A stretch of 64,000 nt of DNA from Mya arenaria (GCF_026914265.1 NC_069130.1:42974429-43038428); one strand, 5' to 3'; positions 38,652 through 51,500 are shown, counted from the stretch's first letter. The notes: a model not told the origin generated them from the letters alone. Numbers and translations are program-made.

Positions 38652-38839
38652 TTAAAGCTGCACTTTCACAGATTGATCACTTTGACAACTTACACAGGAT
38701 TCGATTGCATTTATCATATTTTGGCTCGGAGAAGTTTGCTTTGTGATCTATATATTAGGTCTTAATTTAATGAATGCCAAAATAAGCCGATTCTGAGACA
38801 AAAAGTGTCAAACTAGAATTCTGTGAGAGTGCAACTTAA
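38652..38839. mobile_element. Palindromic MITE (AAGCTGCACT family), shortened copy
   Basis: It has the same ends as the 19405-19778 element (TTAAAGCTGCACTTTCACAG and its inverted partner) but only 188 bp, so it is an internally deleted copy. It sits inside the 37021-40023 element and is therefore younger than it. Confidence 0.6.
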
Positions 38840-39149
38840 AGAATACTGTTAATCGAGTGTGCATGTGATCCGGACTCTGAACATTGGATGAACTATCATT
38901 AAATATTGTAGATTTACGTAAATGGTCCAAAATATAAGAATAACAATGAAAATATGTACATGTTTGACTTGTTCTTTATTCATAATAAGTCTAAGTCTTT
39001 ACAGCACATGTTTGGCAGAATCAAGTTCTAATGAACATAATAATTGATTTAAATGTACAGTGAAATAAATTGTTTTACTGGTATACAGAAAATAATACCT
39101 TAACGATTCAGACCGATCTGTTCTCGTTTTGTTTTGGTGGCTCAAATAT

Positions 39150-39873
39150 TTATCTGAGTTTTGGAGGAGGCCTAGCTGGTGTGAGCTGGTCAAATACAGT
39201 AGCTGCTTGAGGGTCAGGGTTTTCTTGATTGGATTTCCCGTCGACAAAGTGCTGATATGAAAATAAGAAATCTATGAAATGTGTCGGAATGACAGCTACA
39301 AAAGCCATTGTTTACATAGGAACCATACGAGTAGATGAGATTCGGAAGCATGTGATGGTTCGGACAAAAATTTAGTTGTACGATATTTCCTGATTTACTT
39401 TGAAAGCAAAGCAGTTTATAAAAACTACATAATACTATAAAAACAAAAATACCTCTATCTTGAATGAAATCAATCGTGTCCATGTTGAACCGGATATTAA
39501 ATGGCCATTAATGCCGATTTGACAACACAAGCCAAAGCATAAATGTACGATGTTTATAGTTTAAAAATAGTAACACTTATTTAGGTCATGCACGGACAAT
39601 TTCAGTATGAAATAAATTTTGAGTGGATTGAAATAAGTAGTTTTGTTCAAAAAAAAACTTTTGTACAGACGTATAGATGTTTCGCCTTTGAACGATGTTT
39701 CAAAATTTCCAAGTTCAGCTGTTGATGAGGTCTTCCACAGAGTCTGATACAGCACTTGCATTTTTCTAAATAACTCGCTGGTTTCGAATACGGAACGAAT
39801 TGGAAGCCATTTTTAGTCGGTCTGGCTACCTTGTATCCGAATTACAAGTGCCATGACAACACATTTTTACCAT
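39150..39873 (-). pseudogene. THAP-domain gene, two exons, broken
   Basis: Exon 1 (39873 down to 39659) opens with MVKMCCHGTCNSDTR, the start of a C2CH THAP finger, and later reads KCKCCIRLCGRPHQQLN and ends LYVCTK. Exon 2 (39251 to 39150) continues HFVDGKSNQENPDP and RPPPKLR, then stops. Together they give the C..C and C..H zinc ligands and the usual CTKHF ending of the domain. Exon 1 carries an in-frame TAG right after DTR and a one-base shift in an A run soon after, so it is inactive. The donor is weak (AAA|GTTTTT). The protein ends about 20 residues past the finger, without a DDE domain. THAP fingers bind DNA at transposon ends or act as regulators. Confidence 0.65.
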
Positions 39874-40136
39874 AATACTTAAAAAGGCGAGGAATTGCCA
39901 GCGCATGTATATGACGGACTCTGGTCAGTTTGACGGACAAAATGGCGGATAGCAACACGGCTTATCAGCCCTACATTCTGATTGGCTGATAGGACCTGTC
40001 AATCAAATCCTGTCGTAAGGTCAATTATACGCGTAAGAGAAGATTTTCTGTCGAAAAAACGAATGTCAACAATCGGCATGGAACTGGGATATTCGTATCA
40101 AAGGGCTATGTATGTAAGTATCTTTGAGTAGTTTTG

Positions 40137-40274
40137 TACGTTGATGTGTTCAAACATGTTTGTTTTTTAATTTATCTTTGGAATTCTTAAATCATTTTTA
40201 TTTTTTACGTTGATGTGTTCAAAAATGTTTGTTTTTTAATTTATCTTTGGAATTCTTAAATCATTTTTATTTGC
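40137..40274. repeat. 69-bp tandem duplication
   Basis: Two adjacent copies, starting TACGTTGATGTGTTCAAA, differ at one or two positions, indicating a recent local duplication. It is non-coding. Confidence 0.85.
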
Positions 40275-40359
40275 TAAATGTTAAGACAGCGTGTTAATAT
40301 TTTTACATACATGTACTATAATTATATATTAATATAAATATACATGTTACATCTACTTA

Positions 40360-40757
40360 TGCACCAGTCAATTGTAACCACGCCCCCCCCCCCCCTAGGT
40401 CGGGGGTATACCGGGGATAGCGGGGGAAAAGGACCGTGTTTTTACCTTCGAGGTGTCCCCACAGTGTCGGGTGAATGCGGTGGTGGGGCATGGTTACTTT
40501 GACTTTCGGTCCAGCCAACCCCAGGTAAAATCCTCGTCCTGCGAGGACGAACTGATGGTCAAATCCCTGCCATATGCCCCCGCACCCCAGGGAGCCTAGG
40601 TAAGGCATATTCCCCGCTATATTTTGCTCGAAGACAAAACCACCGCATTCACCCGGCACTGCAGGGCCACCTGAAAGGTAAAAACACAGCCCGTTTCCCT
40701 GGCTATCCCCGGCATAACCCCGGACCTGGGGGGCCATGGTTACAATTGACTTGTGCA
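40360..40757. mobile_element. GC-rich palindromic MITE (TGCACCAGTC family), second copy
   Basis: It has the same ends as the 16532-16848 element, with TTA on both sides (40357-40359, 40758-40760). It is 398 bp. It includes a C run and carries a 136-codon minus-strand frame (40357-40767) that only reflects its GC-rich composition. Confidence 0.75.
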
Positions 40758-40759
40758 TT

Positions 40760-41457
40760 ATGTACATGTTTCATATTTTTAAATGTACTTATGCACATTA
40801 TTTATGTATATGATATGAGTATGTAATCTTTTATTTGATTGTTTTATCTTAGAAAAATATTAGACTTAAAATTTTGTTTAAAAATGATGTGTTTTGGTAT
40901 GTGACCTATTTTTAACATACCATAATACATGAACATATTTGCATATTTTCAAAATAAACCTGTAAGAAAAGACATACATGGTGTCGGGCTGGGAGCCACG
41001 ACAGCTTTGACACTAGCGACATTCATTTGCTTGGTGTAGGTCTCGTTAAAACCCCGTAGTGTTGTGAATCATTATCAACCATATGCACAACAACTACACA
41101 TTTGTGCTTACCAATTTACTCTTGGCTAAAACGGATATTAGTGCAGAATGTATAATTGGTACATGTGCATTTGTCTTTCACAGTTGTAGTTTCTGCCGGT
41201 TGATAATCAGAAGTTTAATTTCTTTGACTGAAGGAAAATGACTGAATATTACTAAGTCAACAAATTGGGGTTATGAAGAATTCCAGCCTGCATTAAATAC
41301 TATGTTAGATCATTGAGACAGATTTGTCATCCATGTCATCCACAAGGCAGTCACATCTGATAGAGATGATGTGAGTATTTCATATAAAAAAGTTGGTGTT
41401 TGTTGTTTTATAAACTCACTGTATTCAATAATCAAGTGGTGGTGGTGGTGGTGGTGG

Positions 41458-41503
<46 letters not shown>

Positions 41504-42975
41504 TTTTATTGATAAATTTAGTAATTTTCTTTATATATTATCTACATGTATGTATCAGCTTGTTTTTGTTTTTTTTAAATAATGTCGAGAAATATTAAAC
41601 TGTTTATATTTTATTTTGTATATGTATGGCAGTATTATTATCTATACTAATAAGTTAGAATGGCTTTTAAAGTACAATTTTTTCCTTTACAGCACTAAAC
41701 ATTCTAAATGGGTAAAGAACCTGAAGGGGCATAAAAACCAAATCAGCATTGAGTAATTATCATATGTGCACACACTACAAGTACAAACGCATGGGAACAG
41801 ACCAAACTTCAACTGTTGAAGAAAGAAGAATTATTGTGAAAAATTCTAAATGTAAGAATACCATTGACAAAATAAAACAAATAGACATCGATTACCTACA
41901 GAGACTGTTTACATGTTATAATATTAAAAAGACAAATTAGTTGAGAACTTTCACTCTGACATTTTTGGAGGGGCATTACCGCCTACATGTACATAGTGTT
42001 CTTGTTTCTTTACATATTTTAATTTGAAAGTACATTCATTGTTTTTAAATCTGAATTCTGAGTTAGTATCATATGTAAAATTCATTTATTTGAATGATTA
42101 CATTTTATGAATAAGTCCAATAAAGCTTTATCAATTTTTACAAGAAAAGGGTTGATTTTTAAGCATTGTATTAGCTATAAAAATGTATGGTTACATGACA
42201 TTATGTATATTTTCTTCAAAATTGAACGGTAAACTATCATAAATTGTCTTTTAAATTGTTCATTAGACATCATAGAAAATATTTAAAATGATTTCAGCAG
42301 GTTGTCTTATTATTAATTATTTTTTTATGAATTTATAAAACTGCTTTATATTTTCAAACATCGAAATACTGCTCTGTTCAGAAGACTCACAAGATCAATC
42401 AAAATGATTTTTTTGCATGTGTATCAATAATGTTGTTCGGTTGAACGTATGTTTTCTGTTAACTGAAGTTTATTTCGATTTCCTGTTATATTGAGCTTTG
42501 TCAATTTTGTTGTTGTTTTGTATTATGTACAATTACTACTTCTATTTCCTAACTTAATTTTTTTGTCTCATTTGTCAAATTGAATTGGTACATATTTCAT
42601 ATAAAGTGAAAAAACACACAATATTTTTAAAGATGCACTCTTACTCCCAAACAAGACTTATCACAATTAATATTATTGTTTTGATTTTTCAAAATGGGTT
42701 GATAGATGTCAACAACAATGTTTCTAATGAAGGATTTTGAGTTCAATTTGCTAATAAGAATGAACATAAAACATGGTATTTCTGCCTTGTGATACTATAG
42801 AAGACCACAGTAAATCTTTTAGCAATCACCAATCATTTAATATTTGTCATGCTTTCTGCTATTATAATCAGAGTCACAAGCTTGTTATAAATCAGTAAAC
42901 AATATTTCAGTAAATGCATTATTTAGTAAGTAGTTATTGTTTTATCAGTCAATTTGATGTGTGTTATAAATACAA
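40760..42975. other. Non-coding, AT-rich stretch
   Basis: Apart from the trinucleotide repeat at 41436 no gene is seen. From about 42632 (AAAGATGCACTCTTACTCCC) the text resembles a dispersed bivalve repeat that continues past the MITE at 42983 to about 43.8 kb. Confidence 0.35.
41436..41502. repeat. (GGT)n(GAT)n trinucleotide repeat
   Basis: About eight GGT/TGG units pass into about fourteen GAT units. A 60-codon frame of Val and Met runs across it and is not a gene. Confidence 0.95.
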
Positions 42976-42982
42976 TTATATG

Positions 42983-43385
42983 CAGGGCGTCCATTAAAGG
43001 AAGTATATTACTCCTTAGAAATGGGTTAAAACTTTCAAAATTGATTTCTAGGAAGTACAAAAACTTCCCTAATTTTGAAGAAAACCACCAAAGTAGAAAG
43101 CTTGGAAGTTCAAAATATTCAAACCTTGTGTCAATATTACTTTTATGGTCACAATTTCAATCAGTCTTATGATAAAATAAAATAAAATGATTTATTATAA
43201 TATAAGTCTTTGAATTTGGCAAGTTAAAGTTACAAATTACTTGATTTTTAACATTCTAATTGAAAAATAGTGGAAAAAGATATTGTATTCGGGAGATTTT
43301 AACTTCCACATTTCAGTGTAAAACTTCCAAAATTGATGGACAGGAAGTTTATACTTCCAGTTTCAAATTCTTAATGGAAGCCCTG
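42983..43385. mobile_element. hAT-like MITE
   Basis: The ends CAGGGCGTCCATTAA and TTAATGGAAGCCCTG are inverted repeats with one mismatch. The flanking direct repeat is TTATATG (42976-42982, 43386-43392), near the 8 bp expected for hAT. It is 403 bp and non-coding, inserted into an older repeat. Confidence 0.75.
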
Positions 43386-43459
43386 TTATATGTATTGATT
43401 TCAAATGAGAGTTTCACTTTAAAGATGCTCATTTAAAGATAATGAACAGACACACAAAA

Positions 43460-43805
43460 ACTAGACACATTTGATACTAATTGTATGAATGATTTTTGTT
43501 TAGGTGACCTCTGATTTGTTTTGGAGATATTCATAAATGGGTGTTATTCTTTGTTGTCTTCAGTTTCTTATACATTTAAGGATTTTTATAATTGCTTTTC
43601 TGGTATATATTAATTTAATGCAAATGAAAACACACTTTAAAGTAGACACATTTGATACTAATTATATAAATGATTATTGTTTACATGTACTCTGATTTGT
43701 TATGAAGATATTCATAAAGGGGTGTTCTTCATGCTATTATACATTTTGGACTTGATTTAGTATTGCTTTTCTGGTATATATTAATTTAATACACAAAGAA
43801 ATTAT
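43460..43805. repeat. 181-bp diverged tandem duplication
   Basis: GACACATTTGATACTAATT recurs at 43464 and 43645, and the two units share GAAGATATTCATAAA and CTTTTCTGGTATATATTAAT. It is part of a larger dispersed repeat. Confidence 0.75.
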
Positions 43806-44934
43806 TTTAAGTGTTCAGTATCACTTTCACACATTGTTTACTATTATTTTGTGCATATTTGGCCTATTTATGCTTATATGTGCATTGTTGTATTTCAAAA
43901 CCTTTGTGAAAAATAGAAACAGTTATTTCTTTCATGCATAGTCTCATACATATTCAGTTTGTATGCATTATTTTTATCATATTTGAAAAATTTGCCATTG
44001 TCCTATAAGACACATGCTATTTTTGTGTTAATATCACTATGAACTAAAAACATCCATTTTCAACTCTTCTTTGCCATGTAAATGGAGAAGTTAACATAAT
44101 AACTCCATTGACCAGTTTTTATGCAATTTGTCCAATTTCATACATTTTAGTATTATTAAACAGCTAAAAACAAGGCATGTTATGTTATAAATGCATTTCA
44201 TCTAGTAAACAATGTTCTCTTTTTATATAACAGTTCAATAATTATGTTCTATTTATGTTTGTAACTTTCATACGAAATGATAATGTTTATTAAAGTACTA
44301 CAAAAATGGTTATTTCATGTCACTTTTTCATGATGAATTCCCCATATAATCAAGAAACTTATTCTTCCCTTCAAGTTGTCATTCCAGCATGATGACTTTA
44401 CCCCCTCTCCCTAAATGATTAGAACTGCAGTGTACATGAACAATAACTCTATTTCAGCGAATTGCAAGAGTTATTCCCTTTGTTCCTTTTCCTGTCCGTA
44501 GCATAACAAGAAAACTACTTTTTGGAATTTCATTAAACATCATTCAATGGTAAAGCACAACAAGAGGAAGTGCAGTGCACAATGACTATAGCTGTATTCA
44601 GCTAATTACAGAATTATTGCCCTTTGCCTCTTTTTCTTGACCAGAGCATTACTTTCAAAATACTCATGGTATTGAAGCACCCTAATTCTGTCGTGTTCAT
44701 TAATGTACCACACCCATAATGAAATGTTCAACTTGAAACTCTACAATTTCAATGCTTTAGCCAATGTTGTTAAGCAGAATACTACAAATATTTTGAGAAT
44801 TTCATGGATGCGGTTCAATGCATTGTAATATGCTTGTTGGTCTTGACATTCCTTGTTTTTCAACATATAACAAATGCATAAACTATTAAACGGCGCCCTT
44901 TGATGCTTTGCATCAATGGTCTTTCTTGTTAATA
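43806..44934. other. Non-coding, repeat-derived stretch
   Basis: Two loose copies of a unit containing GGAAGTGCAGTGCACA-like and ATTATTCCCTTTG/ATTATTGCCCTTTG blocks occur near 44425-44520 and 44565-44660. No gene is seen; the minus-strand frame at 44741-44947 is not recognised. Confidence 0.35.
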
Positions 44935-45333
44935 ATATTGATAGCACTAGACAATCTGTAAACGATGCTGTTATGATTTTTCGAATCTTATACGATCTGT
45001 TGCGGATCCTTTATTCTAAAAACGTTATCATTATAGTAATAAACCTTATTTCTTTTCGAATGCTTGTGTAAAAAAGAATGACCAGTTTGACGCTGAATGT
45101 ATTGAAGTGCATACTGTTTACTTACAATCATTACGTGTATTTAATACCGATAAATCACTTGAAAATAGATTGTTATTAGTAGAATGTAAGCATGTGTATA
45201 AAAGTATTGTTAAAAAGAAGAAAAATGCTGCATTCAGATTAAAAATGCAAGAAATAGAACAACTTAAGAAACATAAACCGAGAGATTTTTGGAAATATTT
45301 TAAATATAATTCCAAACAAACGAATAATAGCTT
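44935..45333 (+). mobile_element. LINE linker-region fragment
   Basis: It encodes the stretch that lies between endonuclease and RT in CR1/L2-like LINEs. In order it shows TRQSVNDAVMIF, VADPLF, SNKPYFF, NDQFDAECIEV, YLQSLRVFNTDKSLENR, YKSIVKKKKNAAF and KPRDFWKYFKYNSK. At least one frame change near 44990 and one stop near 45020 make it dead. The end coincides with the left terminal repeat of the 8.57 kb element at 45335. Confidence 0.75.
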
Positions 45334-45582
45334 AGGCCACACCAAATTGATTTCTAGGTCATCGGATTTCCCGCACGATTTTTTTTCAATATCAAAAAAA
45401 TATATATTTTTTTCAATTTGCTTTCCGCCCGCATCATTAAAAATATGTCAAAATGTATTTTTTGGAGCGGGCATTTTTCCGTCGTATCGAACACAAATCG
45501 CCGACGTTTTTCACATTTTAGTGCTTTGTAACCTATAATCGATTAGCCGTACATCGGTCAATCGAATGTATCCAAAAGAAAG

Positions 45583-48500
45583 ATGGCAGCCTCCATGAAA
45601 ATTGTTATCGCGTGCATAAATCCCGGAAAAGTGGGGAGCAGGCGGCTTGCGGTACAAACAGCAAAGATTGATAAATTTATTGACATATTTACGAAAGTGA
45701 ACACACTTGCCAAGTTAAACTATACCCCTGAATCGCTTACCTCAATAAGAATCCAGTACGAAATGTGACGATGTACGAAAAGCTGTCGTTCTTGCCGGAG
45801 CCAACACCAGATGCAAGTGGGGCACATTATTTGCCATTTAAGGAGGTAAAATGTTTTGTAAAACATTACTCTATAATAGTTTAAATAGTCACAGGGAATA
45901 TTTTTTCATTGTTGAAAATAATCTTTCACATTAAGTTTAAAATTCGTGGTTAAAGAAAGAAAAATAGCATTGTTTATTTGTTTAATTTACACTAGTCCAA
46001 ATAATTGTACGTTGACGGATTTTTTTTAGATTTTTGATATGGCAAATCCTTCACGTACAAATTGTTTAGTATCAAAAGTGGGTAGTTGTTCCGATCAGGA
46101 TTCTGGGTTAGTCCAAATAATTGTACGTTGACGGATTTTTTTTAGATTTTTGATATGGCAAATCATTCACGTACAAATTGTTTAGTATCAAAAGTGGGTA
46201 GTTGTTCCGATCAGGATTCCGGGTTAAAGCATATAGCGTCTATAAAATATCATAAAAACAAGAAATATTACCAGATAATGTTATTTTATATTAGTTCCGT
46301 ACACAAAAAAATAAATATCCAACTTATAATTATGAGTTTGACGGCTTTTTTTCATTTCATTCTGTCAAAACAACGGTATATACATGAAGGGCACCTGCAA
46401 GGCTTTAGGGCACAGTTTTTAATCGCTCGGAACATTTCGGCCATGGCCGAGTTATTACGATTGTATAACGAGGTCTATCTCGAAGCTTTGTCGGAGGAGG
46501 TCGAGTTATTACGATTGTATCGAGTTGTTCCCCTTCGCATAATTGTTTTCTGTGTCAGTCAACTTTCATTTTATTGGAAAGGTAAACAACTTGTTTTAAT
46601 GCACTAAATGGTTGTTTAGTGCAAAATAAAATTTCACTTACATTGTAAAATATGAATATAACTCTTTATGATCAATTTCAACCATAAAATACTTCACTTA
46701 AAACAATTTCAATATTTTTAAAACACCCCCGTTTTTTGCACATTCCCGTTTAGACGTTAGGGATTGGAAGAATCCCGTATGACACGTCTATTATTTTAGA
46801 CTAGATTCTGGGTATATAGCGTCTATAAAATATCATAAAAACTAGAAATATTACCAGATAATGTTATTTTATATTAGTTCCGTACACAAAAAATAAATAT
46901 CCAACTTATAATTATGAGTTTGACAGCTTTTCTTCATTTCATTCTGTCAAAACATAACGATATATACATGAAGGGCACCTGCAAGGCTTCAGGGCACAGT
47001 TTTAAATCGCTCGGAACATATCGGCCATGGCCGAGTTGTTACGATTCAGGGGTGTAGAAATGGGCCGGGAGCCGGTAAAATAACCCGGTTACTTTAGCAT
47101 CTCCACCCGGCTAATTTCCCCGCATCAACAAAAATAAAATCTGTTATTTTTTGTCATGTCTGTTCTGTTTACATCCGTTTAAAACCTTGATTGTTGATAT
47201 TGTTTATTTTGCTTTCCGCGCGTTCCAACTACAATACAGCATTAGCTCGATACGTGACGTCATTTGTCACATCCCCCTCTGGGATGTTTTTCAAGTATTA
47301 TGTTTGGGTTTCCCAGTGTTCCGAGAACAAAAACATTAGCTAGATACATGACCTTATAAGTCACATCCCCCTCTGTGGATGTTTTGAAATTAATGATTTG
47401 CGAAGCAATGGAGGGTGAAATAAATATTTTTTTCCAGACACAAAAAAGCGTAGTAAGTATGCAACATGAGCGTGTCTGGCCTTCTGTTAGTCCTATTACC
47501 ATTTACGCAACAGTAAATTTTATATACGCCTGTTAACCAGGTGTAAGGCCTAAAAAAAAAAAAATGTCTGTTTCCTGTAACCCGACCGACCGTAATTTTT
47601 TACCGCCGACCGCAATTTTTTTATGCCCCAAAATTCGAAAAGTCAGATTTTTAGCGATCTCTGGCCTATGATGACAACGAAAATTTAAATATTTTGGTAG
47701 TGTCCGAATCGTTGCATAGTTACAAACGTTTCCGGTTTGGCAAGTTGAAACAATGGCAAAAACCTTAATGGCTGTGACATTAAACTGCAGGGCTTTCAAT
47801 TGACCCGAGCTCCCGGGTTTTGACGCACAGGAATCGTAAATGACCCGAAATCAACGCATCATCCATTTGTATTATGCATCAGTTTTGACACGGGATATTT
47901 CGGTGTGAGAGTCGGTATCATCTGAAAGGAGCCTCAATGCATGATTTGAATGTTTGTTTAACCCGCAAGAGCAATTTACACCCGAAGTGACAAGTGATTA
48001 TCGATCTGGAATCTGATCGGTAACCTTGTCAATTAGCAGCACTCAAACTCAATGACGTAATATTAACTCCGCCCATTATGCAAATTAACGGATACCTTCC
48101 GCTTTTTCGCTAAGTGCAATGGTTTTGAACAACAACAATGCTAGGATATATTTTGTTCATTTATTTTAGGTTTTTTTTATTATATCTCCAGTTAATTAAG
48201 AAATATTCTTATAAGTTTTTAATGAGTTAACAGAAAAATAAACATTTTTCATACCACATGGTCTAAAAAGCACGGATAAACAGGTGCACGCTAACTTCCT
48301 GTCAATTTTAATGAAAGTGAAAGGAGAACTACGTAGATCGTTGTCAGTGTTATAGTTTAGTTCTATCACGGACCTGATTTATAGGTCCGTGGTTCTATAA
48401 CAAAACTGTTATGTTATTGCCATTTATGAAAAATACGATGTTGCAATACTGGCAATAGGAACGTTAAATGTTTTTGTTTACTTCCGGAAAAAAAGATAAA

Positions 48501-51500
48501 CCTGAAAGTGAAAGTTAAAGTAAAAAAGTTGTCGTTGCAACTAAACAATCGCTGGTGCATATTGGAATTTGACAAGGATGCACTGGATTACATAACGAAG
48601 ATGCATTAACTAAATAATATGTTCGTCAGAGTCAGAACATATTTTACCAAGTTTTGACTCTGGGAATGTTTTAACCCCCGTAGTCCAGAAAAGGAAAAAA
48701 CAACAAGGTATTCTATTGAAAGTTAAAAACATTGATTATCGTGCTTGAGATTTTTACAGAATGAACAGTGGATCTAATACAGCAGATCTTTTTAAAACAC
48801 TGAAAATTGTTAAAAAAAAATAAGTTGTGGAAACTATTTAAGGTACTGTACGTGCACTAGTTTTGCTGTTTTACTGTTTAAAAAAGAAAATGGTATTACT
48901 TTTTATTAGTCAGTCTAAGCTTTTTTGATACTGATTCTAGTCTATTTAAACATATTTCAGTCCAATCTGTTGTTTTACACTGTTCGCTGTCGAGTCAGCA
49001 GGTAAGGTTTAAGTGTCCAAGCAGTGAACAGCGTAGACCATGGGTCTACACTGGTCCCAAAGATCTGTACAATTCTGACAGCCTCTAAGAGTTAAATGGT
49101 TTAGTCATTGATTCTAGTCATTTATCAATCGAAGTATTGATTTATATATGTTTTGTGGAGATTCTTGCCTGTTCTTGTTGTAACAGCATTTTATTTTATA
49201 ATAGTTGTCATGTACATTTAATTGTAATACAACTTGATATTATTACACAGTCTATCTTAAAATAGTGTGCAATAATATCATGTTTTATTATTAGAAAATG
49301 TATGCATTTTGAAAGTTTTGTTTAAAACATTTGCCAAAAATAAAATGTCTAAATGTTCTTTGATTCACTCTTTCACTGGGTTATATTTGCAAAGTCTAAA
49401 GATGAACTGCTTCCCTGGTGAACATACTGACAATGCTCAAAATTGCACATAATGTTGCCACCGCTGGGAGTCGAACCCATGGCTTGCCCTTCAACAGGAT
49501 GCATTCTAAAACTGAAATACATGTACCATGGCTAAAAATAACTGATAAACAATGCTGTTTCTTTGTCAAGCTTCACCTATATATATATAGATGTGAAAAA
49601 ATCACTTAGTCTTGATTTATTACAATGATGATGTATTTTATGTTTTGATGGCTGTCAAGCTAGCAGTTTTAGCTTATAAGTGGCAGAAAGATTGAATCTA
49701 TATATCACACTGAATTCTTATTAAAATAATTCACCTGAAATAAACTTGAATATTGGATCATTCTGACATTTAAAAAAAAAAAAAAATCCCTATCTACCGA
49801 CCCTTTTTTTTTCAGCATGTTACAGGAAACAGACATATATTTTTTTTAGGCCTAAACAAAATGAACAAGCTTGCGGTGATGTCACTGCTAAAAATAATCC
49901 ATTATTTTGATGAATTTTACATGTACGTTGGGTGAAATTTAGTAGCTTTAAATGTCACAAAGTGTCCAGATATTTCTTCTGGTTATTAAAATGGAATATT
50001 AGTTAGCTGCAGGTGAAATATCTAGAACCACAGAAAATGAAGTTAGATGTTTAATTTACAGAGGTTAATAGTGATTCAGTGGCTGAAAGTATATAATTGG
50101 TAAAGAAGAAATAACATATATTATTAGGAGGGAATAGCTAGCAAATGTCAAGGCATGTGGTCTGGAATGTTATAATATTATCCTGAATCTGAATTTGACA
50201 GTAGTTTGGTTAATTAGTAAGCCCTCACTGGTGGGTGGTGGGGGGATAGTACTCAGTTTCAGTATCATATTATAGTACATTTATGTTAAGGTTCCCTGTT
50301 ACAAAATAAACATGCACCAGAAGACTAGAATGTTTGGTTAAAAAGGCTTAAATTCATCCCACAAGGGGCGTTGCCCCCTTGACCCTAACTGGGGGAGGAC
50401 ATCCAGATCCCCCGCCTACTTTTAGGATATTCCCTGCTACTTGAATTAATTTCTACACCCCTGACGATTGTATAACGAGGTCTTTCTCGAAGCTTTGTCG
50501 GAGGAGGCCGAGTTCTTACGATTGTAACGAGTTGTTCCCCTTCGCATAATTGTTGTCAGTGTCAGTCAACTTTCGTTTTATTGGAAAGGTAAACAACTTG
50601 TTTTAATGCATGAAATGCTTGTTTAGTGCAAAATAACATTTCACTTACATGGTAAAATATGAATATAACTCTTTATGATCAATTTCAACCATAAAATACT
50701 TCACTTAAAAGAATTTCAATATTTTTAAAACACCCCCGTTTTTTGCACATTCCCGTTTAGACGTTACGGATTGGAAGAATCCCGTATAACACGTCTATTA
50801 TTTTAGACTAAATTTACACATGCTTTTAAGGTTTTAGTTTTATGTACCACAGCTCATTGTGTAGGATCTTAGAATTTGATTTTGGAGCAACTATAGTAAA
50901 AACTTGAGCATTGTAGATAATGAGACACATAAAAAGCCTTAATAAATGGGAGACAATAGCAATATTTCAGTACCTATACTATCTGAAGAAGTTTGAAATT
51001 CTAACAGTTTTTGTATTGTCACAAGTGTTTTACTGAGAAAGTATTTGACTAATTCTAACTTGTTTATTGGTAAAGGTGTACGGAAAACCTTTGACTGTTG
51101 ATAAATTCCGTCCCTCGGCTGGAGCACGGACTTCGATGATGAAGCTGTTGAACAGGACAAGAAGAATAGAGAAATTCTAAAGGTATTTTACCAGTAGTAG
51201 CAACTGACAAGAAATTTGTTTGGCGGTAAAGGAAAACTACAATGTAAAACTTGTCCATAAAAGTGTATCATGTCAGGTGTTAGAATATATATCACTGACT
51301 GTAAAGTTATTGAGGTTTGAAAGGCATTAAATTTTATGCATGCCTTGTTTTGAGTTCACCGGTTTAAGATCCTCATGTATAAAATATTCACTTTTTCTTT
51401 ATAACAGAAATGAATTTCATTTACAAACAAAACTGTTGTATTTATAAAACCATGCAATTCCATTCCCTAAATTCTAAAGGTGTTTTACAGTTTTATTTTT

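Larger units (their letters stand above)
37021..40023. mobile_element. ISL2EU-like DNA transposon, internally deleted (3.0 kb)
   Basis: The ends are exact inverted repeats, TGACCTTACGACAG, with AT on both sides (37019-37020, 40024-40025). A second shared block, TGTCCGTCAAAC, lies inside each end (near 37083 and reversed near 39935). Inside, a plus-strand gene start encodes a SWIM-type finger and a minus-strand gene start encodes a THAP finger. As I recall, ISL2EU elements have 2-bp AT target sites and carry a THAP-bearing transposase plus a YqaJ-type nuclease protein, and animal YqaJ proteins often carry a SWIM finger. The DDE and YqaJ domains are absent here. Later insertions (tRNA-like SINE near 37780, MITE at 38652) sit in the middle. 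Confidence 0.55.
46801..50811. repeat. 588-bp tandem duplication, unit B (split by hAT-like element)
   Basis: Unit B is present as 46801-47046 and 50464-50811. The break carries a 6-bp duplication, ACGATT, which appears once at the corresponding point of unit A. This gives an empty-site comparison for the inserted 3.4 kb element. Confidence 0.85.

Noticed and set aside
40357-40767. 136-codon minus-strand Gly/Pro-rich frame
   Set aside because: It coincides with the GC-rich MITE at 40360-40757 and is only a composition effect.
41400-41582. Frame with Val and Met runs
   Set aside because: It is produced by the GGT/GAT trinucleotide repeat.
46155-46607. 150-codon frame over the tandem repeats
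   Set aside because: It crosses the 116-bp and 588-bp duplications and is not kept in the second 588-bp unit.
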